Positions 1 to 7,439 of a stretch of 15,370 nucleotides of DNA are shown in pieces. A program made the position numbers and the translations under genes. The DNA comes from JANXUF01 sp043747685 (GTDB taxonomy: Bacteria; Actinomycetota; Acidimicrobiia; Acidimicrobiales; Ilumatobacteraceae): NCBI GenBank assembly GCA_043747685.1, contig JAYTOR010000012.1, positions 1 to 15,370 of the forward strand. Reading direction: 5' to 3'. The notes beneath the pieces were generated by a model, which was not told where the DNA came from, did not search any database, and worked only from the letters and a program-made list of their open reading frames with translations. Numbering within the stretch: position 1 is the stretch's first letter; the number at the start of each line of letters is the position of its first letter.

Positions 1-783
1 AAGCAGGAAAATCTCAAACCCGACCAGTTTGAAGGCGCCTTTCGCGACTTCGCCCAGCAGGGCTACAGCGTCATCTTCGCACACGGCGACGAATTCAGCG
101 CGGCGGCGGCCAAAGTCGGCGCCCAGTACCCCAAAACCGATTTCGTCACGACCGGTGGTACGAATACCGCAGCGAATCTGACAGCCGTGCACTTCTCGAC
201 CGAAGAAGGCACATACCTGCAGGGCATGGAAGCAGCACTCGTTTCCAAAACAGGCAAAGGCGGTTTCGTCGGAGGGCAGGCACTTCCGCCGGTGACGGTT
301 GCGGCAAACGCTTTTGCTAAAGGTGCTCGGGCCATCAATCCGAAGTATGCGTTTCAGATCACTTATATTAATGGCTGGTCAGATATTGGGGCTGCGAAGG
401 CACAAACGGATGCGTTGCTGAGTTCTGGAGCCGATACGATCGCGCATAACTGTGATGCCGCCGCCGCAGGGATGTTCCAGGCCGCAGGTGCAAAACCCGG
501 GGTCTATACATTCGGCGTCAATGCCGATGAGAACGCCAAAGCCCCGAACGTCTTGTCTTCCGTCTTTCTCGACATCCCGAAAGCCTTCACCGATATCGCA
601 GCGACGGTTAAAAACGGGACCTTTCACGGGCAGGCTCTGTCTCTAGGTCTGAAAGAGGACGACGTCCGACTCATTGATAATCCCAAACTCGCCACGGTTA
701 TCTCCCCCGGCGGGAAAGAAAAAGTTCAGTCAGCAAGCCAGGACATCATACACGGCAGGATCTCCGTGCTTGGATCGCCGTGA
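1..783 (+). CDS. BMP-family ABC transporter substrate-binding protein (5' truncated by window edge)
   Basis: The reading frame is open from base 1 to the TGA at 781-783, giving 260 visible residues; the signal peptide and lipobox lie upstream of the window. The visible part reads as the BMP/PnrA-type fold: an FAQQGYSVIFAHGDEFS segment, FVTTGGTNTAANL, the glycine-rich GTYLQGMEAALVSKTGKGGFVGG, FAKGARAINP, and GADTIAHNCDAAAAGMFQAA followed by a TFGVNADENAKAP ligand-pocket segment. Family members are extracytoplasmic lipoproteins that deliver nucleosides or similar ligands to an ABC permease. Only 3 nt separate its stop from the ATPase gene, so it is the binding protein of the importer that follows. 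Base composition is noticeably lower in GC than its neighbours (60 of 120 bases in 301-420 by hand count, against 77 of 120 in 5461-5580 within add). The ligand cannot be read from sequence; nucleosides are inferred from the nearby add. Confidence 0.9.
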   Translation, partial: KQENLKPDQFEGAFRDFAQQGYSVIFAHGDEFSAAAAKVGAQYPKTDFVTTGGTNTAANLTAVHFSTEEGTYLQGMEAALVSKTGKGGFVGGQALPPVTVAANAFAKGARAINPKYAFQITYINGWSDIGAAKAQTDALLSSGADTIAHNCDAAAAGMFQAAGAKPGVYTFGVNADENAKAPNVLSSVFLDIPKAFTDIAATVKNGTFHGQALSLGLKEDDVRLIDNPKLATVISPGGKEKVQSASQDIIHGRISVLGSP

Positions 784-786
784 GCT

Positions 787-2313
787 ATGCCCAACCTCTC
801 CCTACGCGGTATCTCCAAGCAGTTCGGCAGCACCCTTGCTCTTGACAGAGTAGATTTTGATCTCGTCCCTGGCGAGATCCATGCCTTGCTCGGCGAAAAC
901 GGTGCCGGTAAGTCGACGCTGATGAAAACGCTGTACGGAATGCATCAACCCGAAGCCGGCACGATCCACGTCAACGGCCAGCAGGTGCATTTCAAGTCGC
1001 CGGCGGAGGCCATCGCTGTCGGTATCGGCATGGTTCACCAGCACTTCATGCTCGCCGACAATCTGACGGTCCTGGAGAACGTCATCCTCGGAGCGGAACC
1101 CGCTCGTCGCGGTGTCATCCGCCATGCGGAGGGCACGGCAAAAGTCGCAGCACTTGCCAAGCAGATCGGTGCGCATGTCGACCTCGACGCACCGCTGTCG
1201 GCCCTCGGTGTCGGCCAGCGACAGCGAGTCGAAATTCTCAAGGTGCTGTACCGCGGTGCCAACATCCTGATTCTCGACGAACCGACGGCCGTCCTCGTGC
1301 CGCAGGAAGTCGACGAGCTGTTCGAGACGTTGAAGGTGCTCGTCGCCGGCGGGGCAACCGTGATCTTCATCTCCCACAAACTGGACGAGGTACTCGCTGT
1401 TTCCGACGAGATCACGGTGATCCGCCAGGGCACCACGGTCGGCACGGTCACGCCGGACTCGATCACCCGCTCGCGACTCGGCGAGATGATGGTCGGTTCC
1501 GAGTTGCCGAAACCGATCCCCAGAGAAACGAAGATCGGCACAGCGGTCCGCTTGGAGGTCAATGGTGCTTCCGCCAAGGTCGTTGGGCCAGGCAGCCAGA
1601 AATACGTGTTCCAGGACATAGACATCGACGTGCACGAAGGCGAGATCGTCGGCGTCGCCGGCGTCGAGGGCAACGGACAGTTCGAGTTGTGCGAAGGCAT
1701 CCTCGGGTTGATGCCGCTGACCGCCGGCACGATCGTCCTCGACGCCAAGGACGTCACCCATGAGACCGTCCGCCACCGCAAAGACGCGGGAATCGGCTAC
1801 ATCCCCTTCGATCGCCATCGTGAGGCGTTGATGCTCTCCAGCCCGCTCTGGGAGAACACGATGCTCGGCCGCGAATCGCAGCCGAAGTTCAACATCGGGC
1901 CGTTGATCAACGTCCGCGGCTCTCAGGCCGATTGTCGCGAGATCATCCACGACTTCGACGTGCGAACACCGGGAGAGAACGTCCCGGCGTTCGCGCTGTC
2001 AGGAGGCAACCAGCAGAAACTGATCGTCGGACGCGAACTCGTCAACAACCCGTCTGTTCTGATCGCCGCCCATCCGACCCGCGGTGTCGATATCGGCGCC
2101 CAGAATGCCATCTGGGCGAGGCTGCGGACGGCGCGGGACGCCGGTATGGGGGTGCTCCTGCTGTCGGCCGACCTCGAGGAGCTGATCGCTCTGTCCGACG
2201 TCATCGTCGTGATGTTCGACGGGATGATCACCGCCAGGCTCACGCCCGCACAAGCGACGCCGGAACTGTTGGGTCTCTACATGACCGGCACCCGTCAGGA
2301 GGCCGTGGCCTGA
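787..2313 (+). CDS. Nucleoside/simple-sugar-type ABC transporter ATP-binding protein, two ATPase domains
   Basis: This 508-residue protein energises the importer at the cytoplasmic face and carries two fused nucleotide-binding domains, as in RbsA- and YufO-like proteins. Domain 1 has Walker A GENGAGKST (36-44), the Q-loop glutamine at 85 in VHQHF, a signature-like LGVGQRQRVEI (140-150) and Walker B LILDEP (161-166). Domain 2 has a degenerate Walker A (GVEGNGQ, around 295), a canonical LSGGNQQK signature (404-411) and an AAHPTRG Walker B variant. This asymmetry is normal for the family, in which one ATP site is usually degenerate. The signature residue usually Ser or Pro in domain 1 is Gly141 here. 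The start ATG lies 3 nt after the binding-protein stop. The stop overlaps the next start (TGATG at 2311-2315), and an AGGAGG at 2297-2302 inside the gene end serves the next gene. Confidence 0.95.
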   Translation: MPNLSLRGISKQFGSTLALDRVDFDLVPGEIHALLGENGAGKSTLMKTLYGMHQPEAGTIHVNGQQVHFKSPAEAIAVGIGMVHQHFMLADNLTVLENVILGAEPARRGVIRHAEGTAKVAALAKQIGAHVDLDAPLSALGVGQRQRVEILKVLYRGANILILDEPTAVLVPQEVDELFETLKVLVAGGATVIFISHKLDEVLAVSDEITVIRQGTTVGTVTPDSITRSRLGEMMVGSELPKPIPRETKIGTAVRLEVNGASAKVVGPGSQKYVFQDIDIDVHEGEIVGVAGVEGNGQFELCEGILGLMPLTAGTIVLDAKDVTHETVRHRKDAGIGYIPFDRHREALMLSSPLWENTMLGRESQPKFNIGPLINVRGSQADCREIIHDFDVRTPGENVPAFALSGGNQQKLIVGRELVNNPSVLIAAHPTRGVDIGAQNAIWARLRTARDAGMGVLLLSADLEELIALSDVIVVMFDGMITARLTPAQATPELLGLYMTGTRQEAVA

Positions 2314-3413
2314 TGGATCGCCAAAAGTTGCAACGCATCGGTGTCACGGCTGCGAGTTCGGTCGCTGCGGTGTTGTTCGCTCTCGTGATCTGCGGGATCA
2401 TCCTGCTGCTCACCGGGCGTAGCCCGAGCCACGTGTACCAGACGATGTGGGACGCAGCCGGCGAACGGCGTATCCAGTACGACGCCATCCAGCGTGCCAC
2501 CCCACTGATGTTCGCCGGCTGTGCCGTCGCTCTCGGGTTCAAGATGAACCTCTTCAACATCGGCGTCGAGGGTCAGTACCGCATCGCCGCGCTCGTGACG
2601 GCAATCGTCGGAACACGCATCGGCTTCCTTCCCGCGCCGCTCCATGTCGCCGTTGAACTTGCCGTCGCCTGCGTCTGCGGGGCGGCATGGGCAGGTATCG
2701 CCGCCTTCCTGAAGGTCCGTCGCGGCGTCAACGAAGTCATCGCCACGATCATGCTCAACGCCATCGCCATCTCGCTCGCCGCCTGGCTGTTCAACACCTA
2801 TTTCCGCTACACCCAGGGCAACAGCCAGAACGTCACCACCCGGCCGATCCCCCGAAGCGGGTGGATGCCTGACATCGTCAAGGATCAGCTCAACGGTTTC
2901 TTCATCGTCGCCCTGCTCGTCGTCTTCGCCTACTGGATCGTCGTCTTCAAGAGCCGTTTCGGTTTCCGCCTCCGTGCGTCCGGCCACAACGATGTCGCTG
3001 CCAAGACGTCGGGAATCAGTAGTAAGCGGATGATCGTCACGGCGTTGCTGCTCTCCGGTGCTGTCGCCGGATTCATCGGCATGCAGCAGACCCTCGGTGA
3101 CTCCCACGCCTACTCGTCGCAGGGTTTCGTCGACGGCATCGGCTTCCTCGGTATCGCCGTCGCCCTGCTCGGACGGAACCATCCGATCGGCATCGTCCTG
3201 TCGGCACTGCTGTTCGGCTTGTTGGCGGCGTCGGCGACGAAGCTCGGCCTGATCAAGGTGCCGCAGGAAATCGTTCAGATCATCGAAGGGGTCATCGTGC
3301 TCAGCGTGGTCATCGTCAACGAGGCGTCCGGACGATGGGTCGACAAACGGACCCAGCAGCGCGCTGCGCACGCCGTCGAACACCACCTCACACAGCTGGG
3401 GGTGACGGCATGA
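2313..3413 (+). CDS. ABC transporter permease, BPD_transp_2 family (first permease)
   Basis: The protein has 366 residues and is strongly hydrophobic, with a first membrane segment around residues 11-33. It carries the family hallmark FNIGVEGQ (81-88) and the conserved GVNEVIATIMLN segment that follows the second helical bundle. These mark the branched-chain/nucleoside type of inner-membrane permease (YufP/NupP-like), which pairs with a second permease to form the channel. I chose the ATG at 2313 because it overlaps the upstream stop and has an AGGAGG 10 nt upstream; the same frame is open much further upstream, but only as a shadow of the ATPase gene. Its stop overlaps the start of the second permease by ATGA, implying translational coupling and equal stoichiometry. 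Confidence 0.93.
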   Translation: MDRQKLQRIGVTAASSVAAVLFALVICGIILLLTGRSPSHVYQTMWDAAGERRIQYDAIQRATPLMFAGCAVALGFKMNLFNIGVEGQYRIAALVTAIVGTRIGFLPAPLHVAVELAVACVCGAAWAGIAAFLKVRRGVNEVIATIMLNAIAISLAAWLFNTYFRYTQGNSQNVTTRPIPRSGWMPDIVKDQLNGFFIVALLVVFAYWIVVFKSRFGFRLRASGHNDVAAKTSGISSKRMIVTALLLSGAVAGFIGMQQTLGDSHAYSSQGFVDGIGFLGIAVALLGRNHPIGIVLSALLFGLLAASATKLGLIKVPQEIVQIIEGVIVLSVVIVNEASGRWVDKRTQQRAAHAVEHHLTQLGVTA

Positions 3414-4735
3414 GCCTCACGCAAGCTGACGTCGACCTGGCCGGCCCCCCGAGGCGCAGCGCTGCGCTGTTGTGGTCGTCGCGATCGAGTCGTCAGCGCA
3501 TCCTCATCAGCGCAGCGCTGACATTCCTACTGCTGAGCGTGGTACGCGAAAAGACCGGGGCGTACGACCTCACGTCCTCGGGGACCGTGACGGCCACCCT
3601 GCACCTCGCACTGCCGATTCTCTTCGCCGGCCTGTCCGGTTTGTGGGCTGAACGGGTCGGCATCGTCAATATCGGTATCGAGGGCATGATGATCCTCGGC
3701 ACGTGGGGCGGCGGTTTCGGTGCCTGGAAATACGGACCGTGGGTCGGCCTGTTGTTCGCCATGATCGGCGGAATGATCGGCGGAATGGTCCACGCGCTGG
3801 CGACAGTCCGGTTCAACGTCGACCACGTCATCTCCGGCTTCTCGATCAACCTGCTGGCAGCCGGGGCCGTCCGCTATCTGTCGGCGGTGTACTTCGTCGG
3901 GAAGAAAGGAGCCCATGGCGGCGTCGGCAGCGTCAGCCTGTCCCCTCCGCAGAAAGGCACGATCCCCGAGATCACGCTGCGGTTCATCACCGACAGGGCC
4001 AATGCCAGTTGCCTCACCAAACCGAGTGGCCTGTTCTGGGTCGAATGCAGGCGCTGGTTCGTCGTCAGCGATGCCGCCGGGATCGCCCGTGGGTTCCTCT
4101 CGCAGATGTCCCTCGCCACGATCCTCGGGCTCGGCCTCGTGCCGATCACGGCATGGATCATGTGGAGGACCCGCTTCGGTCTGCGCTTGCGTTCCTCCGG
4201 TGAGGCCCCGTCTGCCGCCGAAAGCCTTGGCGTCAAAGTGCTCCGGTTGCGCTACATCGCCATGGCGATCAGCGGGGCGATGGCCGGACTCGGCGGCGGA
4301 TACCTGGCGATCGTCACGAACACGCAGTACAAGGAGGGCATGACCGCCAATCGCGGCTACATCGGCTTGGCGACGATGATCTTCGGCAACTGGCGTCCGA
4401 CCGGGCTGCTCGGGGGTGCGGCACTGTTCAGCTACTCCGATGCGCTGCGGCTGCGCAACAACAAGAGTATTCCTGCGCTGCTGCTGTTCGTCGGACTGAT
4501 CCTGCTGCTGTTCTCGGTGTCGGCGATCATGCGCCAACGTTGGGTCACCGCCTATTTCACCGGCGGTGCTGCACTGCTGTTCTTCGTCCTGTATGCGACG
4601 GTCCACCGCCTGTCGGACGACCTGACCAGCGCCGCTCCGTACATCATCACCCTGATCGTGTTGGCGTCAGCGAGCCAGAGGCTTCGACCTCCAGCCTTCT
4701 CCGGTCGCCCATATCGACCGGGCGACTCCCACTGA
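3410..4735 (+). CDS. ABC transporter permease, BPD_transp_2 family (second permease, with long hydrophilic insertion)
   Basis: The protein has 441 residues and is the partner permease of the nucleoside-type importer. It shows a first hydrophobic helix near residues 31-45, the hallmark NIGIEGMM (87-94) and the paired-permease segment VGIVNIGIEGMMILGTWGG. Compact homologues such as YufQ are a little over 300 residues (from memory). The extra length here comes from a hydrophilic loop of about 69 residues (164-232) containing two cysteines (201 and 213), and from additional C-terminal hydrophobic segments (roughly 360-425) ending in a polar tail. The ATG at 3410 overlaps the previous stop (ATGA). 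It is the last gene of the operon and faces queF, with 51 nt between the convergent stops. That gap has only a weak TACCC/GGGTA pairing and no convincing terminator. Confidence 0.92.
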   Translation: MSLTQADVDLAGPPRRSAALLWSSRSSRQRILISAALTFLLLSVVREKTGAYDLTSSGTVTATLHLALPILFAGLSGLWAERVGIVNIGIEGMMILGTWGGGFGAWKYGPWVGLLFAMIGGMIGGMVHALATVRFNVDHVISGFSINLLAAGAVRYLSAVYFVGKKGAHGGVGSVSLSPPQKGTIPEITLRFITDRANASCLTKPSGLFWVECRRWFVVSDAAGIARGFLSQMSLATILGLGLVPITAWIMWRTRFGLRLRSSGEAPSAAESLGVKVLRLRYIAMAISGAMAGLGGGYLAIVTNTQYKEGMTANRGYIGLATMIFGNWRPTGLLGGAALFSYSDALRLRNNKSIPALLLFVGLILLLFSVSAIMRQRWVTAYFTGGAALLFFVLYATVHRLSDDLTSAAPYIITLIVLASASQRLRPPAFSGRPYRPGDSH

Positions 4736-4786
4736 TCTTCGAGGTTCATCGGACCGTTACCCGCCGGGAATGAGGGGTAGGTGGCC

Positions 4787-5203
4787 TCAGTTCGAGGGAA
4801 GGGTCGAGATCGCCTGAACTTCGATCCCGCCACGCGGACGTTGCGTCAACGTCACCGTCACCGTCATCGGCCTGGCGCTCGACATGATCTCTCCGGCGAT
4901 TTCGGCGGCGAGCGCCTCGGCGAAAACAGCGCGATCGCGGAAACCCCAGAGATACAGCTTGAGCGACTTCGATTCGACACACCACTCGTCAGGGACGTAG
5001 AGGATCTCGATATGCGAGAGGTCCGGCTGATGGGTGACCGGGCACATCGAGTTCAGTTCGTCGCTGCGGAAGCGGACGCTGGATATGTTCTGCGGGGCAG
5101 GAAAACATTCGACGTGATCGAGTGAATGACGCACCGTGGAGCCGAGCGCTGTGAGCGTGGCCGTCGATATCGCCGCTGGCGTCGCCGCCGTTATTTGGTC
5201 CAT
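4787..5203 (-). CDS. queF: NADPH-dependent 7-cyano-7-deazaguanine reductase (preQ0 reductase)
   Basis: QueF reduces the nitrile of preQ0 to preQ1 in tRNA queuosine biosynthesis in the cytosol. The 138-residue product is the short, unimodular (B. subtilis-like) type. Visible motifs are ELNSMCPVTHQPD with the thioimide-forming cysteine at 54 and the proton-donating aspartate at 61, and the QueF signature ESKSLKLY (77-84) just after YVPDEWCV. A PRGGIEV segment near the C-terminus also matches. I chose the ATG at 5203 because it gives the normal family length and lies exactly 6 nt downstream of a TACCCT -10 box with no ribosome binding site, so the mRNA is probably leaderless. The frame stays open far upstream antisense to add, but that part is not coding. 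It is divergent from add, and no other queuosine gene is visible here. Confidence 0.93.
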   Translation of the reverse strand: MDQITAATPAAISTATLTALGSTVRHSLDHVECFPAPQNISSVRFRSDELNSMCPVTHQPDLSHIEILYVPDEWCVESKSLKLYLWGFRDRAVFAEALAAEIAGEIMSSARPMTVTVTLTQRPRGGIEVQAISTLPSN

Positions 5204-5209
5204 CCCCCG

Positions 5210-5215
5210 AGGGTA
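5210..5215 (-). promoter_or_regulatory. Putative -10 box of queF (leaderless promoter)
   Basis: On the minus strand the hexamer TACCCT is followed by six bases (CGGGGG) and then the queF ATG. With initiation about 7 nt after the -10, the transcript would start at the A of the ATG. No clear -35 element is visible, and the six spacer bases are a poor ribosome binding site at that distance. Confidence 0.45.
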
Positions 5216-5226
5216 CGGCCACAGTC

Positions 5227-5246
5227 GGGCGTCGAACGCGACGCCC
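5227..5246. promoter_or_regulatory. Perfect hairpin dyad in the queF/add divergent promoter region
   Basis: GGGCGTCG (5227-5234) and CGACGCCC (5239-5246) are perfect inverted repeats around the 4-base loop AACG. An ACGCGACGCC direct repeat (5236-5245 and 5252-5261, 16-bp period) overlaps the right arm. The dyad sits upstream of both divergent -10 boxes, so it could be an operator shared by queF and add. It could equally be chance structure in GC-rich DNA. No matching copy is seen elsewhere in the window. Confidence 0.35.
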
Positions 5247-5272
5247 CCCGGACGCGACGCCAGGAGAAGTCG

Positions 5273-5278
5273 TACGAT
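5273..5278 (+). promoter_or_regulatory. Putative -10 box of add (leaderless promoter)
   Basis: TACGAT is followed by six bases and then the add ATG at 5285, the same TANNNT-N6-ATG geometry as queF and the DUF1185 gene. A CAGGAGAAG stretch at 5261-5269 resembles a Shine-Dalgarno sequence but lies about 16 nt from the ATG, too far to serve it, and it would be upstream of the predicted transcript start. Confidence 0.5.
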
Positions 5279-5284
5279 TGGGTG

Positions 5285-6373
5285 ATGAGTAGTCCCTCGA
5301 CTCCGCTCGACGTCATCCGTCAGGCACCCAAGGCGCTGTTGCACGATCACCTCGACGGGGGCCTGCGCCCGAGGACAGTCGTCGAACTGGCCGATGAATT
5401 CGGCTATCGGTCGCTGCCGACGAACGATGTCGCCGATCTCGCCAAATGGTTCAACCGTGGCGCCAAACGCAACGACCTCGTCCTCTACCTCGAGACCTTC
5501 GCCCACACGGTCGGTGTGATGCAGCACGCCGATGCAATCGAGCGGGTGGCCCACGAATGTGCCGTCGACCTTGCCGCTGACGGCGTCGTCTACGCGGAAG
5601 TCCGTTTCGCACCTGAACTGAACATCGAGCAGGGCTTGACACTGGACGAGGTCGTTGGCGCCGCGATCCGGGGATTCTCGTCGGGTGCCGCAGGGACCGA
5701 TCTGACGGTCTATGTGATCCTCTGTGCGATGCGCACCGCCGCTCGCAGCCTGGAGATCGCCGAACTCGCGGTGCGTTGGCGGGACCACGGAGTGGTCGGT
5801 TTCGACATCGCCGGTGCCGAGGCCGGCTATCCGCCTACACGCCATCTCGATGCCTTCCAGTACGTGCAGCGCAAGAGTTTCCATGCGACGATCCATGCTG
5901 GCGAGGCGTTCGGATTGCCGTCGATCGGTGAGGCCGTGCACTTCTGCGGGGCGGAACGACTCGGCCACGGGGTGCGCATCGTCGACAACATCAGTGGCAT
6001 CGCCGGCTCCGAACACCTCGGCAAGCTCGCCGCCTATGTCCGCGATCGGCGTATCCCGCTCGAGCTGTGCCCGACTTCGAACGTCGGCACAGGCATCTGC
6101 GCGACAATCGCCGATCACCCGATTGGTATGCTCGCCCGCCTGCGTTTCCGCGTGACGGTCAACACCGACAATCGCCTGATGAGCGACACGTCGATGACTC
6201 ACGAGCTGTCGCAACTCGCCGATGCCTTCGGGTGGGGCCTGACCGAGTTCGAGTGGCTGACGATCAACGCCATGAAAAGCGCTTTCACGCATTTCGACGA
6301 ACGTCTGCGGATCATCAACACGATCATCAAGCCTCGCTATGCCGAACTCCGTGCAGAACACCTCGGCGCCTAG
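5285..6373 (+). CDS. add: Adenosine deaminase
   Basis: This 362-residue cytosolic enzyme hydrolyses adenosine or deoxyadenosine to inosine or deoxyinosine plus ammonia. Metal ligands His20 and His22 lie in LLHDHLDGG. The catalytic glutamate is Glu207 in HAGE (204-207), GHG has His228, then PLELCPTSNV, and Asp295 sits in NTDNRLMSDTSMTHE. The second aspartate of the mammalian NTDD motif is Asn296 here, a form I recall as normal for actinobacterial enzymes. I chose the ATG at 5285 rather than the adjacent GTG at 5282, because ATG is 6 nt after a TACGAT -10 box and the conserved part begins just downstream; upstream in-frame codons would cross the promoter. The neighbouring importer plus this enzyme suggest purine nucleoside salvage. 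The gene ends just before the operator of the next operon. Confidence 0.96.
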   Translation: MSSPSTPLDVIRQAPKALLHDHLDGGLRPRTVVELADEFGYRSLPTNDVADLAKWFNRGAKRNDLVLYLETFAHTVGVMQHADAIERVAHECAVDLAADGVVYAEVRFAPELNIEQGLTLDEVVGAAIRGFSSGAAGTDLTVYVILCAMRTAARSLEIAELAVRWRDHGVVGFDIAGAEAGYPPTRHLDAFQYVQRKSFHATIHAGEAFGLPSIGEAVHFCGAERLGHGVRIVDNISGIAGSEHLGKLAAYVRDRRIPLELCPTSNVGTGICATIADHPIGMLARLRFRVTVNTDNRLMSDTSMTHELSQLADAFGWGLTEFEWLTINAMKSAFTHFDERLRIINTIIKPRYAELRAEHLGA

Positions 6374-6388
6374 CGCTGTGGCGAAAGA

Positions 6389-6418
6389 CCGAGGTCACTT
6401 GTATACGAGTGACCTCGG
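6389..6418. promoter_or_regulatory. Operator 1: 30-bp palindrome upstream of the molybdenum hydroxylase operon
   Basis: The left arm CCGAGGTCACT is the exact reverse complement of the right arm AGTGACCTCGG, joined by the centre TGTATACG; only one pair of the 30-bp dyad is mismatched (6400 against 6407). A closely related 30-bp sequence at 13211-13240 precedes the second operon. The site covers the putative -35 element, so bound protein should block transcription. MarR-family regulators bind such palindromes, and one is encoded between the two sites. There is no T-run after the dyad, so an intrinsic terminator for add is unlikely. Confidence 0.75.
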
Positions 6419-6428
6419 CGACTATGGT
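6399..6428 (+). promoter_or_regulatory. Putative promoter of the hydroxylase/hnr operon
   Basis: A TTGTAT -35 (6399-6404) and a TATGGT -10 (6423-6428) are separated by 18 bp. The -35 lies inside operator 1. Transcription would start near 6435, about 20 nt before the GTG start at 6456, leaving room for the GAGG ribosome binding site at 6448-6451. Confidence 0.5.
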
Positions 6429-6455
6429 GCGTCGAACGTTCCGCTGTGAGGTGCC

Positions 6456-7439
6456 GTGTCTTCCAAACCGTTCCGGTCGATGTTCTCCCGACCTGCGACG
6501 CTGGACGACGCGCTCGTTGTGCTGTCTGACGCTGACACGGTCGTGCTGAGCGGCGGCACCGACTTCTATCCGCAGCGGTTGAACCAAAAGACGGTGGGCA
6601 GATCACCGGAACACGTCGTCGATATCAGCGCCCTCAGCGAGCTTCGTGGCATCGCCGAGACCGGCGAAGGTTGGCGCATCGGCGCCGCGACGACCTGGAG
6701 CGACCTCGCCACCGCCGACCTGCCCTCATCGTTCGACGGTCTGCGATGCGCCGCCCGTCAAGTCGGCGGGACGCAGATCCAGAACGTCGCAACGATCGCC
6801 GGAAACCTATGCACCGCTTCGCCAGCTGCGGACGGTGTGCCTGCGCTGCTGACGCTCGACGCCGTGGTCGAACTCCAGTCGCTTACCGGCATCCGCACCG
6901 TCGCGCTCGACGAGTTCATCACCGGCTATCGCTCGACGGCGCTGCGCCAGGGCGAATTGGTCACGGCCATCACGATCCCAGACGCTTTCCATTCCGAGTC
7001 GCTGGACGCGCGCACCTCCTGTGTCAGTTCGGGCGATTCCACACACGCGGACAGCAGCGTGTATTCGTCGTTCGTCAAGCTCGGTTCGCGCGCATACCTG
7101 GTGATCTCGATCGCCATGGTCGCGACGTTGATCGTCCTCGACGGCGAGACCATCACCCGAGCGCGGATCGCTGTCGGCGCATGTTCACCTGTCGCCACAC
7201 GGCTGCCAGCTGTGGAGGCCGCACTCGTCGGGGCACGCTTCGAGGAAGCAGCGCTCGACAGTGCCGTCCGCTCGGTCCCCCTCGACCTCCTCGCGCCGAT
7301 CGACGATATGCGGGCGACTGGCGAATACCGGCGACTCGTCGTTCCTCGATTGATCGTCGACGCCCTGCACGCATGCCGCACGTCGGTTGCGATGGCAACA
7401 GGCGGAACGGGCACAGCCGGAACAGGTGTGCGCAGATGA
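6456..7439 (+). CDS. Molybdenum hydroxylase, FAD-binding subunit (xanthine dehydrogenase family)
   Basis: This 327-residue protein is the medium, FAD-binding subunit that passes electrons from the Fe-S clusters to the final acceptor. The two FAD-binding loops are visible as LSGGTDFYP (31-39) and TIAGNLCTASPAADG (113-127), followed by PALLTLDAVVEL. The C-terminal CO-dehydrogenase-flavoprotein domain is seen as SSFVKLGSRAYLVISIAMVA and IAVGACSPVATRLPAVEAAL. The start is GTG at 6456 with GAGG four bases upstream; translation from there gives the normal N-terminus (FRSMFSRPATLDDALVVL). The stop overlaps the next gene start (ATGA at 7436-7439), so it is coupled to the fused Fe-S/Mo subunit. With hnr and the enamidase in the same locus, I infer nicotinate hydroxylation. 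An acyl- or purine-type substrate cannot be excluded from this subunit alone. Confidence 0.88.
   Translation: MSSKPFRSMFSRPATLDDALVVLSDADTVVLSGGTDFYPQRLNQKTVGRSPEHVVDISALSELRGIAETGEGWRIGAATTWSDLATADLPSSFDGLRCAARQVGGTQIQNVATIAGNLCTASPAADGVPALLTLDAVVELQSLTGIRTVALDEFITGYRSTALRQGELVTAITIPDAFHSESLDARTSCVSSGDSTHADSSVYSSFVKLGSRAYLVISIAMVATLIVLDGETITRARIAVGACSPVATRLPAVEAALVGARFEEAALDSAVRSVPLDLLAPIDDMRATGEYRRLVVPRLIVDALHACRTSVAMATGGTGTAGTGVRR

Noticed and set aside
4736..4786. Terminator between the second permease and queF
   Set aside because: Only a weak 5-bp TACCC/GGGTA pairing with a long loop and no T-run is visible.
6161..6172. NTDN instead of NTDD in adenosine deaminase as a loss-of-function change
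   Set aside because: From memory this variant is the usual form in actinobacterial adenosine deaminases; all other catalytic residues are present.
5204..6361. Long minus-strand open frame running upstream of queF, antisense to add
   Set aside because: It is a high-GC codon-bias shadow of add. The translated part has no recognisable domain, while add has complete catalytic motifs and queF is full length from 5203.
6389..6418. Hairpin downstream of add read as an intrinsic terminator
   Set aside because: No T-run follows the dyad, and a matching copy precedes another operon, which fits an operator better.
6671..7435. Upstream in-frame extension of the Fe-S/molybdopterin protein
   Set aside because: The extension lies in another frame of the FAD-subunit gene, is Arg-rich and non-homologous; the ATG at 7436 gives a normal ferredoxin-domain N-terminus and an ATGA overlap.
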